From assembly GCF_001679725.1 (NCBI RefSeq), contig NZ_CP016282.1, forward strand, positions 744,001-808,000: DNA of 64,000 nucleotides, written 5' to 3'. The notes beneath the pieces were generated by a model. The model saw nothing but the letters and a program-made list of their open reading frames with translations, had not been told where the DNA came from and did no database searches. The position numbers were made by a program, and so were the translations under genes. Positions 48,433 to 57,741 of this stretch are shown piece by piece. The DNA is from Cryobacterium arcticum (GTDB lineage Bacteria; Actinomycetota; Actinomycetes; Actinomycetales; Microbacteriaceae). The stretch's first letter is position 1. Each line of letters starts with the position of its first letter.

Positions 48433-49860
48433 GTGGTGCTGCTGGCGCTGGCCCTTGACCGGGAGACCGAGGACCGGCTGCTGCCCGACATCATCGACCA
48501 CGGCCACGTGATCGTGGCCCGTCCTGCCACGGTGTCCGAACTCCTGGCGGCGATCGAGAGGCACAGCCCGGACGGCCTCATCGTCGGGGCCTCTGCCGGC
48601 ACCCTGACCGCTGAACTCCTGGCGGCGAGCGATGCGAACGGCATCCGGGTCGTCGCCCTGGCCGCCACCGCCCAGGAGCGCCGCTATGTCGCCGAACTGG
48701 GGCTGCACGAGGTCGTAGCGGCCGACGCCGACTGGTTCGAGATCGAGAGTGTGCTGACCATGGGCGCGGCGATCCCGCTGCGGATCGACGACCCGCCCGA
48801 CCGTGGCGGCCACGCCGATGACGCGTCGGGCGTCACCGGCACCCCGGGAAGCCCGGAAGCCCCGGCGCCCGGCCGGCACCGGGGGAGGCGGGCCGTGCCG
48901 GGCCGGCGAGCCAAGCCGGCACGGCAGCCGTCGCCCGGGCCGGAGCCCGCCGCCGCCGCGGAACCGGCCGGCGGGTTGGAGGGACCCGGCATCGTGATCG
49001 CCGTCTGGGGGCCGGCCGGGGCCCCGGGCCGCACCACCCTGGCCATCAACATCGCCGCCGAGATCGCGGCGGCCGGGCACACTGTGATTCTGGCGGATGT
49101 CGACACCTACAGCGGCTCGATCGCGCCGAGCCTCGGCCTGCTCGACGAGGCGCCGGGCTTCGCCGCCGCATGCCGGCTGTCCGGAGCCGACGCGCTGACC
49201 CGGTCCGAGTTCGACCGGATCGCGCATCGCTACAACTCGCCCCGCGGTGCCTTCCAGGTGCTCACCGGAATCGGGCGGCCGTCGCGGTGGCCGGAGTTGT
49301 CGGCGGAGCGGGTGAGCCGCACCATCGCAGCGCTGCGCGGCTGGGCGGACTACGTGGTCCTCGACACCGGCTTCAGCCTCGAGAGCGATGAGGAGATCTC
49401 GAGTGACCTGTTCGCCCCACGCCGGAACGCCGCGACCCTCGCCGCCTTGGGCATCGCCGACCGGGTCGTCGCGTGCGGCCTCGCCGACCCCGTCGGCATG
49501 GCCAGGTTCCTGCGCGCCTGGGGCGACCTGACCGAGGTGATCAGCACCCACCGGGTGCACGTCGTGATGAACCGGGTGCGCGCCAGCGCGGTGGGCCTCG
49601 GGGCGGCCGGGCAGGTGAGCAGCGCGCTGCGCCGGTTCGGCGGGATCGAGGCCGCGGTGCTCGTGCCGCACGACCAGGCCGGGGTGGATGCCGCGGTGCT
49701 CACCGGCCGCACCCTGCGGGACGCGGCCCCGCGGTCACCGGCCCGGCTCGGAATCCTCGGCTTCGTGCAACGGGACCTGCTCGACGCGCCCGACGCCGTA
49801 CCGGCCCGCAGGCCCTGGCGCCGCGCGACGCCCTGGCGGGGCACCGCGCCGGCCACCTGA
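48433..49860 (+). CDS. CpaE/MinD-like P-loop protein with altered Walker A
   Basis: A 475-residue cytosolic protein: an N-terminal pseudo-receiver domain (about 1-110), a Pro/Arg-rich linker, and a C-terminal MinD/ParA-fold domain (about 186-460). The P-loop reads GPAGAPGRTT (193-202): the lysine of the GKT/S motif is Arg (R200) and the signature KGG lysine is absent, so classical ATP hydrolysis is questionable. ILADVDTYSGSIAPSLGLLD is the expected post-P-loop segment. It is coupled to the SAF-domain gene. The combination resembles the CpaB-CpaE part of Tad systems but is isolated from other pilus genes. The GTG start could be the next GTG. Confidence 0.8.
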   Translation: MVLLALALDRETEDRLLPDIIDHGHVIVARPATVSELLAAIERHSPDGLIVGASAGTLTAELLAASDANGIRVVALAATAQERRYVAELGLHEVVAADADWFEIESVLTMGAAIPLRIDDPPDRGGHADDASGVTGTPGSPEAPAPGRHRGRRAVPGRRAKPARQPSPGPEPAAAAEPAGGLEGPGIVIAVWGPAGAPGRTTLAINIAAEIAAAGHTVILADVDTYSGSIAPSLGLLDEAPGFAAACRLSGADALTRSEFDRIAHRYNSPRGAFQVLTGIGRPSRWPELSAERVSRTIAALRGWADYVVLDTGFSLESDEEISSDLFAPRRNAATLAALGIADRVVACGLADPVGMARFLRAWGDLTEVISTHRVHVVMNRVRASAVGLGAAGQVSSALRRFGGIEAAVLVPHDQAGVDAAVLTGRTLRDAAPRSPARLGILGFVQRDLLDAPDAVPARRPWRRATPWRGTAPAT

Positions 49861-49921
49861 CCGGGGCCGTCTGACCGGGGCCGTGACCGGGGCCATGACC
49901 GGTCTGCGGGCCCGGTCGTGG

Positions 49922-51622
49922 TCAGAGCCCGGGCGGTTGCGGGGCGACCAGGGGGATGACGCTCAGCTCCCCATCGGCCCCCACGACGAGCACGACGCGC
50001 TCGCCGCGCACGCCCTCGAGAGCGCTCGCCACCTCCGCCGGGTCCGGCAGGGCCGTGGACCCGCCGGCGCGCTGCCACCAGCTCACCGTGGCACCGGTGA
50101 GCTGCCGCAGGTGGCGCAGCACCGGCTCCGCACCCGGGCCCATGATGAGCACCAGCTCGCCGATGCCGGTTGCGGGGCCGCGCGGCGCATCCGGCACCGG
50201 AGCGGGCACCGACGCCGCGATCGCCGCTCGGTCGCCCCGCCAGACGCTGAAGTGGTACCCCGCCACCAGACCCGTGGCCAGGAGCAGGCCCAGCGAGGCC
50301 CGGAGCCGGTCGAGCAGCCCGGCCTCGCCGGACAAGAGCGAGTCGAAGAGGCGGAACCCGATCACGAGCAGGGCGACCAGCGCGACGACGGCGCTGACTC
50401 CGAAGACCACGACCAGGTACGCGCTGCGGCCGGTGCTGCGGCGCCGCTCCGGCAGCACGGCCGTGGTCGGTCGCCAGGTGAACCACCACAGCGGACCGCC
50501 CACCACGAGCGAACTGATGCCGGCGAGGAGGAGCGTGCGCGGGTCGGACGCGGCCAGGGGCGTCGTGAGGGTGGCGAGCAGGGCGTTCACGATCACGCCG
50601 ATGCCGGATGCGGCGGCCACGAGCGAGACCCCGCTGGTCACCAGAACGCCTGCGCCGCTCACCCCCGCCGAGCGCCGTGCCGCCACGGCACGGTGATACC
50701 CCCAGATGAGTCCGCCGACGAGGGCGGCCGCCACGGCCGCACCGAGCGGATCCAGCAGGACGCGCAGCGGATCCGAGCGGTCCACGGCCAACCGGAGCAG
50801 CACGAACAGCGTCGTGCCCGCACCCGCGAGGGTGAGCAGGCACCCGCCCAGGATGCCCACACCGACGAGGGCGACAGCGGCGAGACCGGTGCGAACGGCA
50901 CGGCCACTGTCCCGGTCCCAGTGCCACCACCAGACGAGGCCGCCGCCGGCAGCCCAGACCAGCGATTGCAGTGCGGCCCACCACCAGGGAACGCCGATGG
51001 GCGCATCCGTGGCGCCCGCCAGCGCGGTGTCGAAGAGCACCGTGAGTGCCGAGACCGCGCCGCCGGCCCCGAGCAGCAGTCCGACGACCCCGCCCAACAC
51101 TGCGGCAGTTCCGGGGAGCCGGGTGGGGCGACGGGTGCTCCGGCGCAGGACGAACCGGTGCCCGGCCCAGACCCCCGCCCAGACCACACCCGTCGCCGCC
51201 TCCGCGGTGGCGTCGTCGCCGCGCACCACCGCAGACACGGCCGAGAACAGTGCGGTGCTGGCGACGATGAGCGCGACGGTGCAGACGCCCACCACATACA
51301 GGGCCCAGGCCACTGAGTCACGTTCGGACGGGTCGGCCAGGCGTCGCCAGGCGAACCAGCCCAGCAGCGCGGCGAGCGGCCCGCCGACGAGGGTGAAGCT
51401 CAGCGACACGGCCAGGCCCGCCGTGTCGCCGCCGACGACGGCGGTTCCGGTGACCACGTCGAACAACCGGCCGAGCAGGTCGGCGAGACCACCGGCCGTG
51501 AGCAGCACCAGAACGAAGAGGATGCCGTACACCACCACCCGGCGCAGCACCGGCGCCGCGGAGGCCCGCGGAACGACCCTCGCCGGCGGGATACCCGCCG
51601 GCGCGGTGCCCGGCCCGGTCAC
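49922..51622 (-). CDS. DUF5671-like polytopic membrane protein
   Basis: A 566-residue protein with about twelve helices arranged as several similar two-helix units, each ending in a Trp/His-then-Arg segment (LLGWFAWRRLAD, WAGVWAGHRFVLRRS, LIWGYHRAVAARR, LVAGYHFSVWRGDR). This fits the DUF5671 repeat. The last 110 residues are a soluble alpha-beta region (GELVLIMGPGAEPVLRHLRQL). The function is unknown. GTG 51622 is chosen because it overlaps the stop of the upstream gene by GTGA. It is convergent with the CpaE-like gene across 61 bp. Confidence 0.7.
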   Translation of the reverse strand: MTGPGTAPAGIPPARVVPRASAAPVLRRVVVYGILFVLVLLTAGGLADLLGRLFDVVTGTAVVGGDTAGLAVSLSFTLVGGPLAALLGWFAWRRLADPSERDSVAWALYVVGVCTVALIVASTALFSAVSAVVRGDDATAEAATGVVWAGVWAGHRFVLRRSTRRPTRLPGTAAVLGGVVGLLLGAGGAVSALTVLFDTALAGATDAPIGVPWWWAALQSLVWAAGGGLVWWWHWDRDSGRAVRTGLAAVALVGVGILGGCLLTLAGAGTTLFVLLRLAVDRSDPLRVLLDPLGAAVAAALVGGLIWGYHRAVAARRSAGVSGAGVLVTSGVSLVAAASGIGVIVNALLATLTTPLAASDPRTLLLAGISSLVVGGPLWWFTWRPTTAVLPERRRSTGRSAYLVVVFGVSAVVALVALLVIGFRLFDSLLSGEAGLLDRLRASLGLLLATGLVAGYHFSVWRGDRAAIAASVPAPVPDAPRGPATGIGELVLIMGPGAEPVLRHLRQLTGATVSWWQRAGGSTALPDPAEVASALEGVRGERVVLVVGADGELSVIPLVAPQPPGL

Positions 51623-52125
51623 AGCCCGTCTCCGCTGCCGGTCGACGGACACACCATGAGCTGCCACGGCACCGCATCGATGAGCCAGCCGTCGTCCGCC
51701 CTGACCAGTTCGAACACGTCCTCCGACTCGGACTCCGACGAACCGAACGGTCCGGCGTCGTAGAACGTGACGATCGACACCCGCACGTCGGCGCTCGAGA
51801 CGCGCTCGGTGGTGTCCAGCAGCGTGACGCGGATGTCCTCCGTGCCCGGTTCGGAGTACCGGTCGCAGTTCGCCAGGGCGGTCGCGGTCAGATACCGCGC
51901 CGCCGTGTCCTCATCACCCTCCACCGCGGCCGCCGCGTACCGCTGCACCACTCCGCCGGGCGTGCCGGCGTCCAGCAGCTCGGGTGCACCGCGGGTGAAG
52001 ACCACCACGAGCGCCACCAGCACGAGCAGGGCGATCAGGCCGAGCACCACGAGAAGGGCCGGGTCGCGCCGGGCCGGCGGAGCAGGCTCGCCGGTGAGGG
52101 CGGGGGGCGCGGTGTCTGGGCTCAT
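51619..52125 (-). CDS. Single-pass membrane protein with NTF2-like extracytoplasmic domain
   Basis: A 168-residue protein: a Pro-rich cytosolic N-terminus, one helix (about 22-45: LLVVLGLIALLVLVALVVVF), and an external domain of about 115 residues with the pattern of an NTF2-like fold (VVQRYAAAAVEGDEDTAARYL, then beta strands, ending WLIDAVPWQL). Two cysteines (NCDRY and VCPST) may be bridged. The family assignment is by pattern only. It is translated together with the DUF5671-like protein (GTGA overlap), suggesting a complex. ATG 52125 gives a compact N-terminus. It is divergent from pdtaS. Confidence 0.68.
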   Translation of the reverse strand: MSPDTAPPALTGEPAPPARRDPALLVVLGLIALLVLVALVVVFTRGAPELLDAGTPGGVVQRYAAAAVEGDEDTAARYLTATALANCDRYSEPGTEDIRVTLLDTTERVSSADVRVSIVTFYDAGPFGSSESESEDVFELVRADDGWLIDAVPWQLMVCPSTGSGDGL

Positions 52126-52192
52126 GAGCGAAGCATGGCGCATCCGGTGCGGTGGCGCCAGCATCCGGTGCGTGCCGGGCGCCGGGCGGCCG

Positions 52193-52198
52193 TAGGCT
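52193..52198 (+). promoter_or_regulatory. -10 hexamer TAGGCT for pdtaS, leaderless
   Basis: TAGGCT ends 6 nt before GTG 52205, the expected spacing for transcription starting at the codon itself. Confidence 0.5.
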
Positions 52199-52204
52199 GT
52201 TCAT

Positions 52205-53698
52205 GTGTCGACGCTCAGTGATCTCGTACTTGCCCAGGGCCGCAACAGCGCGGAGGACGTCGACTGGTTGCACATGCTCGTCGCCGACGGCCAGCTGCTG
52301 GCCGACCTCGCCTTCGCCGACATCGTCGTGTGGGTGCCCACCCTGGGCGGCAGCTTCGTGGCCGTGGCCCACGCCAGGCCGTCCAGCGCCGCGACGCTGT
52401 TCTACCGCGACTTCGTGGGCCAAGAGATCAAGGCCGAGTGGCGCAAGCAGGTCACCGAGGCCTTCGACACCGCCAAGATCATCGACACCACCGCGCCGGA
52501 CTGGTACGAGGAGACGCCCACCCGGGTGCGCGCCATCCCGGTGCGCCGCCGCATCAGCTCCAGCGGCGCCGAGATCACCCCCGAGCCCATCGCCGTGCTC
52601 ACCCGGCACACCAATCTCAGCGAGACCCGCACGCCGGGTCGCCAGGAGCTGACCTTCAACGACTGCGCGAACGACCTCTTCGCGATGATCGCCTCCGGGG
52701 ACTTCCCCGACCTGGGCGCCCCGACCGGCCCGCGCCGCGGCGCGCCGCGCGCTTCGGACGGCCTGATCCGGCTGGACCTGGACGGCGTGACCACCTTCGC
52801 TAGCCCGAACGCGCTGTCCGCGTTCAACCGCATGGGCTTCGCCGACGAGCTGGAGGGCGAGTCGCTCGCCGAGGTCACCACGAGCCTGCTCAGCGGCAAG
52901 GCCGTCGTCGACGAGTCCCTTCCGTTGGTCGTCACCGGCCGGGCGCCCTGGCGTACCGACATCGAGGCCCGCGGGGTGACGGTGTCGCTGCGCGCGATCC
53001 CGATCCGCAACCGCGGCGAGCGGATCGGCGCCATCGTGCTCTCCCGCGACGTCTCTGAGCTCCGGCACCAGGAACGCGAACTGATCACCAAGGACGCGAC
53101 GATCCGGGAGATCCACCACCGGGTGAAGAACAACCTGCAGACCGTGGCGTCGCTGCTGCGCATCCAGGCTCGCCGCACCCACTCGGACACTGCCCGTGAG
53201 GCGCTCAACCAGGCCATGCGCCGGGTCGCGGCCATCGCCGTCGTGCACGACACGCTCTCCAGCGGGCTCAGCCAGAACGTCGACTTCGACGCCGTGTTCG
53301 ACCGGGTGCTGCTGCTCATCGCCGAGGTGGCGTCGGCGCACAACACCACGGCCCACCCCAAGTCGTCCGGCAGTTTCGGGATCCTGCCCAGCGCCTACGC
53401 GACGCCGCTCGCGCTCGCGCTGACGGAGCTCGTGACCAACGCCGTCGAGCACGGCCTGGCCGGCCGGGAGGGCGAGGTGTCGATCGAGGCCGAGCGCGAC
53501 CTCGAAACCCTCACGGTGCGCGTGCGCGACAACGGCTCCGGGCTGCCGGAGGGCAAGGTCGGCTCGGGCCTCGGCACCCAGATCGTGCGCACCCTCATCC
53601 AGGGCGAGCTCAGCGGATCGATCGACTGGCACACCATGATGGGCAGCGGCACCGAGGTCACCATCGAGATCCCGCTGCGCTTCATGGAATTCGACTGA
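52205..53698 (+). CDS. pdtaS: PdtaS-type sensor histidine kinase
   Basis: A 497-residue soluble kinase: N-terminal GAF-like domain (about 1-135), PAS-like domain (about 180-285), then a HisKA_2 dimerisation domain with the phospho-acceptor histidine in IREIHHRVKNNLQ (H304 or H305), and a HATPase domain (NAVEHGLAGREG, GSGLPEG, GLGTQIV). This is the PdtaS architecture (mycobacterial Rv3220c), which signals to the RNA-binding antiterminator PdtaR. In mycobacteria PdtaS senses copper and nitric oxide, and its gene neighbours whiB1, as it does here. No pdtaR gene is present in the window. The GTG start fits a leaderless mRNA. Confidence 0.92.
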   Translation: MSTLSDLVLAQGRNSAEDVDWLHMLVADGQLLADLAFADIVVWVPTLGGSFVAVAHARPSSAATLFYRDFVGQEIKAEWRKQVTEAFDTAKIIDTTAPDWYEETPTRVRAIPVRRRISSSGAEITPEPIAVLTRHTNLSETRTPGRQELTFNDCANDLFAMIASGDFPDLGAPTGPRRGAPRASDGLIRLDLDGVTTFASPNALSAFNRMGFADELEGESLAEVTTSLLSGKAVVDESLPLVVTGRAPWRTDIEARGVTVSLRAIPIRNRGERIGAIVLSRDVSELRHQERELITKDATIREIHHRVKNNLQTVASLLRIQARRTHSDTAREALNQAMRRVAAIAVVHDTLSSGLSQNVDFDAVFDRVLLLIAEVASAHNTTAHPKSSGSFGILPSAYATPLALALTELVTNAVEHGLAGREGEVSIEAERDLETLTVRVRDNGSGLPEGKVGSGLGTQIVRTLIQGELSGSIDWHTMMGSGTEVTIEIPLRFMEFD

Positions 53699-53731
53699 AG
53701 CCGTACACGGCGGCCGGCGTGACGCGGGCAC

Positions 53732-53772
53732 AAAAAAGCGGGCGAGGAGCGGGATTCCCGTTCCTCGCCCGC
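53732..53772 (-). terminator. whiB1 terminator, also able to end pdtaS
   Basis: GCGGGCGAGGAGCGGG (53738-53753) and CCCGTTCCTCGCCCGC (53757-53772) form a 16-bp stem with one G-T pair and loop ATT. On the minus strand it is followed by six T residues, so it is a strong intrinsic terminator for whiB1, 25 bp after its stop. Confidence 0.9.
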
Positions 53773-53796
53773 TTCGTCAGCGTGACGCCGAGTGTC

Positions 53797-54045
53797 TCAG
53801 GACGCGCGGCGGGCGCGTGCGGCGCGACGCTTGAGGGCGCGGCGCTCGTCTTCGCTCAGTCCACCCCAGACGCCGGAGTCCTGACCGGTCTCGAGAGCGT
53901 ACTGGAGGCACACCTCCGTGACGTTGCAGCGGGCGCACACGGACTTGGCCTTCTCGATCTGGTCGACTGCGGGACCAGTGTTACCAACCGGGAAGAAGAG
54001 TTCCGGGTCGGCGGTGAGGCAGGCAGCTTTATCGCGCCAGTCCAT
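53797..54045 (-). CDS. whiB1: WhiB-family regulator WhiB1
   Basis: An 82-residue WhiB protein with cluster cysteines C9, C37, C40 and C46 (C-x27-C-x2-C-x5-C), the GVWGG turn and a basic tail (RALKRRAARARRAS). It closely resembles WhiB1, the essential nitric-oxide-sensitive [4Fe-4S] regulator that binds the primary sigma factor. AAAGGAG precedes the ATG by about 7 nt. It is convergent with pdtaS, the same neighbour as in mycobacteria. A 184-bp intergenic region upstream, shared with a divergent gene, must hold its promoter; in mycobacteria this gene is CRP-controlled, but I saw no full TGTGA-N6-TCACA site. Confidence 0.96.
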   Translation of the reverse strand: MDWRDKAACLTADPELFFPVGNTGPAVDQIEKAKSVCARCNVTEVCLQYALETGQDSGVWGGLSEDERRALKRRAARARRAS

Positions 54046-54229
54046 AGGGGTGCTCCTTTATTGCGGGGGGATGCCTGGCCGATCGGCCGAAGATGCGGGG
54101 GGAAGACCAGGTTGCAGGAAGGTCGGATCTACATGGAGATCTGCTCACCACCCTGTGAGCGTCAACCGGGCCTCAAATATGGTCGCATAATAGGGGTGTC
54201 AAATCAATAGTTTTGTATGGGATAACGCT

Positions 54230-54667
54230 GTGAGCCAACCGTTCGACCCCGGCCAGGGGGGTGCTGACGAGCCCCGTCGAGCCCGCCGGCCCCGCGCTCT
54301 GACAGTTCTCGCGGCGCTCCTGGCAGCGGAGGCGGCCCTCCTGTGGGCGGCCGTGATCTGGCTCATCCTCGAGCTGCTCACCGACCGGCCCACGTCTTTC
54401 GCCAGCGCGATCGCCATCCTGGTGCTCACCATCGTCGCGGCGCTCTGGGTCAGCACCATTGCGGTGGCGACCCTCCGCGCCCGCCCGTGGATCCGCGCCG
54501 CCGCGGTGACCTGGCAGCTCGTGCAGGTCTTCGTCGCGATCGGCTGCTTCCAGGGCCTCTACGCCCGGCCGGACCTCGGCTGGGCGCTGCTGGTGCCCTC
54601 GGCGCTGGTGATCGTGCTGCTCTTCACCCGCAGTGTGCTCGAGGCCACCAGCACCCGCGAGCCGTAG
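54230..54667 (+). CDS. Small polytopic membrane protein (145 aa)
   Basis: A 145-residue protein with a basic, Pro-rich N-terminus (about 1-22) and four helices (about 24-48, 56-80, 87-106, 113-133). It has the look of the actinobacterial four-helix hypothetical membrane proteins often found between whiB1 and bcp; no family name is certain. The GTG is preceded by a GGATAAC-like stretch but no clear Shine-Dalgarno. It converges on bcp with no gap (stop codons adjacent). No functional residues stand out. Confidence 0.65.
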   Translation: MSQPFDPGQGGADEPRRARRPRALTVLAALLAAEAALLWAAVIWLILELLTDRPTSFASAIAILVLTIVAALWVSTIAVATLRARPWIRAAAVTWQLVQVFVAIGCFQGLYARPDLGWALLVPSALVIVLLFTRSVLEATSTREP

Positions 54668-55141
54668 CTAGAGGCCGAGCTTCTTGCGCAGGCTCGCCAC
54701 GTGCCCGGTGGCCTTGACGTTGTAGAGCGCCAGCGTGACCACGCCGGCCTCGTCGAGCACGAAGGTGGAGCGCAGCACCCCGGTGACGACCTTGCCGTAG
54801 AGGTTCTTCTCGCCCCAGGCGCCGTACGCCCGGTGCACGGTCAGATCCTCATCGCTGAGCAGCGGGAAGGTGAGGTGGTCGTTCTCGGCGAATTTCGCCA
54901 GCTTCGCCTGGGTGTCCTTCGACACCCCCAGCACCTGGTAGCCGGCCTGCGCGAGAGAAGCGAGGTTGTCCCGGAAATCGCAGGCCTGCGTGGTGCAGCC
55001 CGGCGTCATCGCGGCCGGGTAGAAATACACCACGACCTTCTGGCCGCGGTAGTCGGCCAGAGAGACGCTCTGGCCGTTCTGGTCGGTCAGGGTGAACTCG
55101 GGGGCCGTGTCGCCGGCTGCAAGCCGTGTGGAATCCGTCAT
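54668..55141 (-). CDS. bcp: Thioredoxin-dependent thiol peroxidase (BCP)
   Basis: A 157-residue peroxiredoxin of the BCP/PrxQ type. The peroxidatic cysteine is C49 and the resolving cysteine C54 in PGCTTQAC, the standard five-residue spacing of atypical two-cysteine enzymes. It reduces hydrogen peroxide and organic peroxides in the cytosol using thioredoxin. A -10 hexamer TATAAC lies 8 nt before the ATG, so the mRNA should be leaderless or nearly so. The next gene, rsgA, is upstream on the same strand with an 18-bp gap containing that -10. Its nearness to sigH (thiol-oxidative stress) is suggestive, but no SigH-type promoter was seen before it. Confidence 0.95.
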   Translation of the reverse strand: MTDSTRLAAGDTAPEFTLTDQNGQSVSLADYRGQKVVVYFYPAAMTPGCTTQACDFRDNLASLAQAGYQVLGVSKDTQAKLAKFAENDHLTFPLLSDEDLTVHRAYGAWGEKNLYGKVVTGVLRSTFVLDEAGVVTLALYNVKATGHVASLRKKLGL

Positions 55142-55149
55142 GATCCCAC

Positions 55150-55155
55150 GTTATA
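55150..55155 (-). promoter_or_regulatory. -10 hexamer TATAAC for bcp
   Basis: On the minus strand TATAAC (five of six matches to consensus) ends 8 nt before the bcp ATG, within the short gap after rsgA. Confidence 0.55.
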
Positions 55156-55159
55156 CGAG

Positions 55160-56224
55160 TCAGTTCTCGCCCTGGCGGTGCGACGGAGCGGCCGCGAACG
55201 TCTCCAGGAGGCGCTGGAGGGAGTCCAGGCGGGCTTTGCCGGTGTCGCCCAGGGTTCCGGCCGCGACGGCCTCGTTGATGGCGCAGTCGGGCGATGACGG
55301 CAGGTGGGTGCAGCCGCGCGGGCACTTCTCGGCGATGACGGCCAGGTCGGTGAAAGCGCGCAGGATGTTGTCGGTGTTGATGTGACCCAGGCCGAAGGAG
55401 CGCACCCCGGGGGTGTCGATGACCCACCCGCGGCCGGCATCCGTTTCGAGCCGCAGCGAGATCGTCGACGACGAGGTGTGCCGGCCCCGTCCGGTGACGG
55501 TGTTCACCACACCGACGGCGCGGTGCGCGTCGGGCACGAGAGCGTTCACGAGCGTGGACTTGCCCACGCCCGAGTGGCCGACGAACACGGTGTCATGGCC
55601 CACCAGGGCCGCCGAGATGGCGTCAAGCGGCATGGCGTCGTCGCGGCTCTGGAACACCGGCAGGTCGAGGCCGGCGAAATTGTTGAGGAACTCGGCCGGG
55701 TCGGCGAGGTCGGTCTTGGTGATGCAGAGGATGGGGGAGACCCCGGCGTCGTACGCCGCGACCAGGTACCGGTCCACCAGGCGGATGCGCGGCTCCGGGT
55801 TCGCCGCGGCCACGACGATGAGCATCTGGTCGGCGTTGGCGACGATGACGCGCTCCACCGCATCCGTGTCGTCGGCGCTGCGGCGCAACAGGGTCACGCG
55901 CGGCACGATGCGCACGATGCGCGACAGGCTGCCCTCCGCCCCGGTGGTGTCGCCGACGATGTCGACGCGGTCGCCGGTGACGACGGCGTGCTTGCGCAGC
56001 TCGCTGGCCCGCGCGGCAGTGACCCGGCGTTCGGTGGGTTCGTTCTCGTCGAGCATCACCGTGTACCGGCCGCGGTCGACGGAGAGGATACGCCCGGTCA
56101 GGGCGTCGCCGTGCTCCGGACGGGTCTTGGTGCGCGGCTTGGTGCCCTTGCGGCCCGGCCGCACGCGAACACTGGACTCGTCGTACTCCGGTTCGTCATC
56201 GTCCGGTGTCGCCCACCAGGTCAC
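55160..56224 (-). CDS. rsgA: Ribosome small-subunit-dependent GTPase A
   Basis: A 354-residue circularly permuted GTPase that assists late 30S maturation. An OB-fold (about 45-110) precedes the GTPase domain with G4-like TKTD before G1 GHSGVGKST and G3 DTPGV, the permuted order diagnostic of RsgA/YjeQ. The C-terminal zinc knuckle is present ([10 protein letters not shown], then CAINEAV). It overlaps aroA by ATGA, so both are co-translated, the same order as in mycobacteria (Rv3228-Rv3227). A basic N-terminal tail ([15 protein letters not shown]) may bind rRNA. Confidence 0.94.
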   Translation of the reverse strand: MTWWATPDDDEPEYDESSVRVRPGRKGTKPRTKTRPEHGDALTGRILSVDRGRYTVMLDENEPTERRVTAARASELRKHAVVTGDRVDIVGDTTGAEGSLSRIVRIVPRVTLLRRSADDTDAVERVIVANADQMLIVVAAANPEPRIRLVDRYLVAAYDAGVSPILCITKTDLADPAEFLNNFAGLDLPVFQSRDDAMPLDAISAALVGHDTVFVGHSGVGKSTLVNALVPDAHRAVGVVNTVTGRGRHTSSSTISLRLETDAGRGWVIDTPGVRSFGLGHINTDNILRAFTDLAVIAEKCPRGCTHLPSSPDCAINEAVAAGTLGDTGKARLDSLQRLLETFAAAPSHRQGEN

Positions 56225-57582
56225 GCGGTGCCCGGTCCAGCGAGCAGTCCGTGCCAGAGATCGGCGAACTGGGGGAGGGTCTTGGCGGTAGTGCCGATGT
56301 CCTCGACCTCCACGCCGGCGACGGCCAGGCCGATCAGAGCGCCGGTGGTGGCCATCCGGTGGTCGTCGTAACTGTGCCAGGTGCCGCCGTGCAGCGGTCT
56401 GGGGTCGATGGCCAGCCCGTCGGGCAGCTCGGTGACGTGTCCGCCGAGGTTGTTGATCTCGGTGGCCAGCGCTGCGAGCCGGTCGGTCTCGTGGTGGCGG
56501 ATGTGGCCGATGCCGGTGATGGTGCTGGGCGAGTCGGCGAGGGCCGCGAGGCCCACGAGGGTGGGCGCCAGTTCGCCGCCGGTGGAGAGGTCGAGGTCGA
56601 CGCCCGTGATGCGGCCGGTGCCGGTCACGGTGAGCCGGTCGCCGTCGATCGACACGGTGGCGCCGAAGAGCGGCAGCAGCTCGGCCAGGTGCGCGCCGAC
56701 CTGGGTGGTCGTCGTGGGCCAGCCCGTGATGGTGACGGAGCCGCCGGCGACGAGGGCCGCCGCGAGGAACGGGGCCGCGTTGGAGAGATCGGGTTCGATG
56801 TCGACCTCCGCGCCCTGGATCGGGCCGGGCTCGACCAGCCAGACGCCCTCTTCCGGGCTGGTGACCGCGACGCCGCGCTGGGCGAGGGTGTGGATGGTCA
56901 TCTCGATGTGAGGCAGGCTCGGCAGTCGCTCGCCCGCGTGACGGAGGCGAAGGCCGGTGCGGAACCGGGCCGCGGCGAGGAGCAGGCCGGAGACGAACTG
57001 GCTCGACGAAGACGCGTCGATGGTGATCTCACCGCCCTCGAGGCCGCCGGTGCCGTGCACGGTGAACGGCAGCGCACCGCGGCCGTCGTCGTTGATGTCG
57101 GCGCCCAGGTCGCGGAGCGAACTGATCGTCGTCGACATCGGACGGCGCCGGGCACCGGCGTCGCCGTCGAAGGTGGTGGGGCCCAGCGCCAGTGCGGCGA
57201 CGGGAGGCAGGAAGCGCATCACGGTGCCGGCCAGGCCGCAGTCGACCGTGGTGGAGCCGAACAGCTCGCCGGGCGTGATACGCAGGTCGGCACCGTATTC
57301 GCCGGCGCCGTCGACGGCCTCGATGGTGGTGCCCAGCTGCCGCAGCGCGTCGACCATGAGGTCGCTGTCACGGGAATGCAAGGGGGCCCGCAGCAGCGAC
57401 GGCGAGTCGGCCAGTGCCGACAGGACGAGTTCCCGGTTGGTCAGCGACTTCGAGCCGGGCAGCGACAGCGTCGCGGCCAGCGGCACAGCGGCGACGGGCG
57501 CGGCCCAGAGCGCATCGATCTCCTCGGGTGAACTGTCTCCGTAGGGATCGAACTCCGGCTTGGAATATCTCGAGATCAACAT
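56221..57582 (-). CDS. aroA: 3-phosphoshikimate 1-carboxyvinyltransferase (EPSP synthase)
   Basis: A 453-residue cytosolic enzyme joining shikimate-3-phosphate and phosphoenolpyruvate in the shikimate pathway. It shows [10 protein letters not shown] near the N-terminus, [13 protein letters not shown] for PEP binding, the [13 protein letters not shown] segment, and the late [15 protein letters not shown] with catalytic residues. The Gly and neighbouring residues of the GLAGTVMR loop are of the usual glyphosate-sensitive kind. Its 5' end overlaps a perfect SigR/SigH-type promoter that drives the divergent sigH gene, so expression of the two may interfere. The start ATG 57582 gives a normal N-terminus. 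Confidence 0.95.
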   Translation of the reverse strand: MLISRYSKPEFDPYGDSSPEEIDALWAAPVAAVPLAATLSLPGSKSLTNRELVLSALADSPSLLRAPLHSRDSDLMVDALRQLGTTIEAVDGAGEYGADLRITPGELFGSTTVDCGLAGTVMRFLPPVAALALGPTTFDGDAGARRRPMSTTISSLRDLGADINDDGRGALPFTVHGTGGLEGGEITIDASSSSQFVSGLLLAAARFRTGLRLRHAGERLPSLPHIEMTIHTLAQRGVAVTSPEEGVWLVEPGPIQGAEVDIEPDLSNAAPFLAAALVAGGSVTITGWPTTTTQVGAHLAELLPLFGATVSIDGDRLTVTGTGRITGVDLDLSTGGELAPTLVGLAALADSPSTITGIGHIRHHETDRLAALATEINNLGGHVTELPDGLAIDPRPLHGGTWHSYDDHRMATTGALIGLAVAGVEVEDIGTTAKTLPQFADLWHGLLAGPGTA

Positions 57583-57587
57583 CGGTT
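57562..57587 (+). promoter_or_regulatory. SigR/SigH-type promoter upstream of sigH (GGAAT - 18 bp - GTT)
   Basis: GGAAT at 57562-57566 and GTT at 57585-57587, separated by exactly 18 bp, match the consensus for the oxidative-stress sigma factors SigR and SigH. It points to sigH and overlaps the first codons of the divergent aroA. It would create an autoregulatory loop. Confidence 0.75.
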
Positions 57588-57741
57588 ATCAGAATAGTCG
57601 GGATCATCCTGGCCGGGACCGCCTTGACAGGTACGTTTCCGAACACGGCGGCCCATCCTGCGGCCGCACACCGGGAGGAAGCAGTGGCAGCAACTCTGCT
57701 CATGGAGCGCACACCCGCGGCATCCGCGCCTATCGCTGGCC

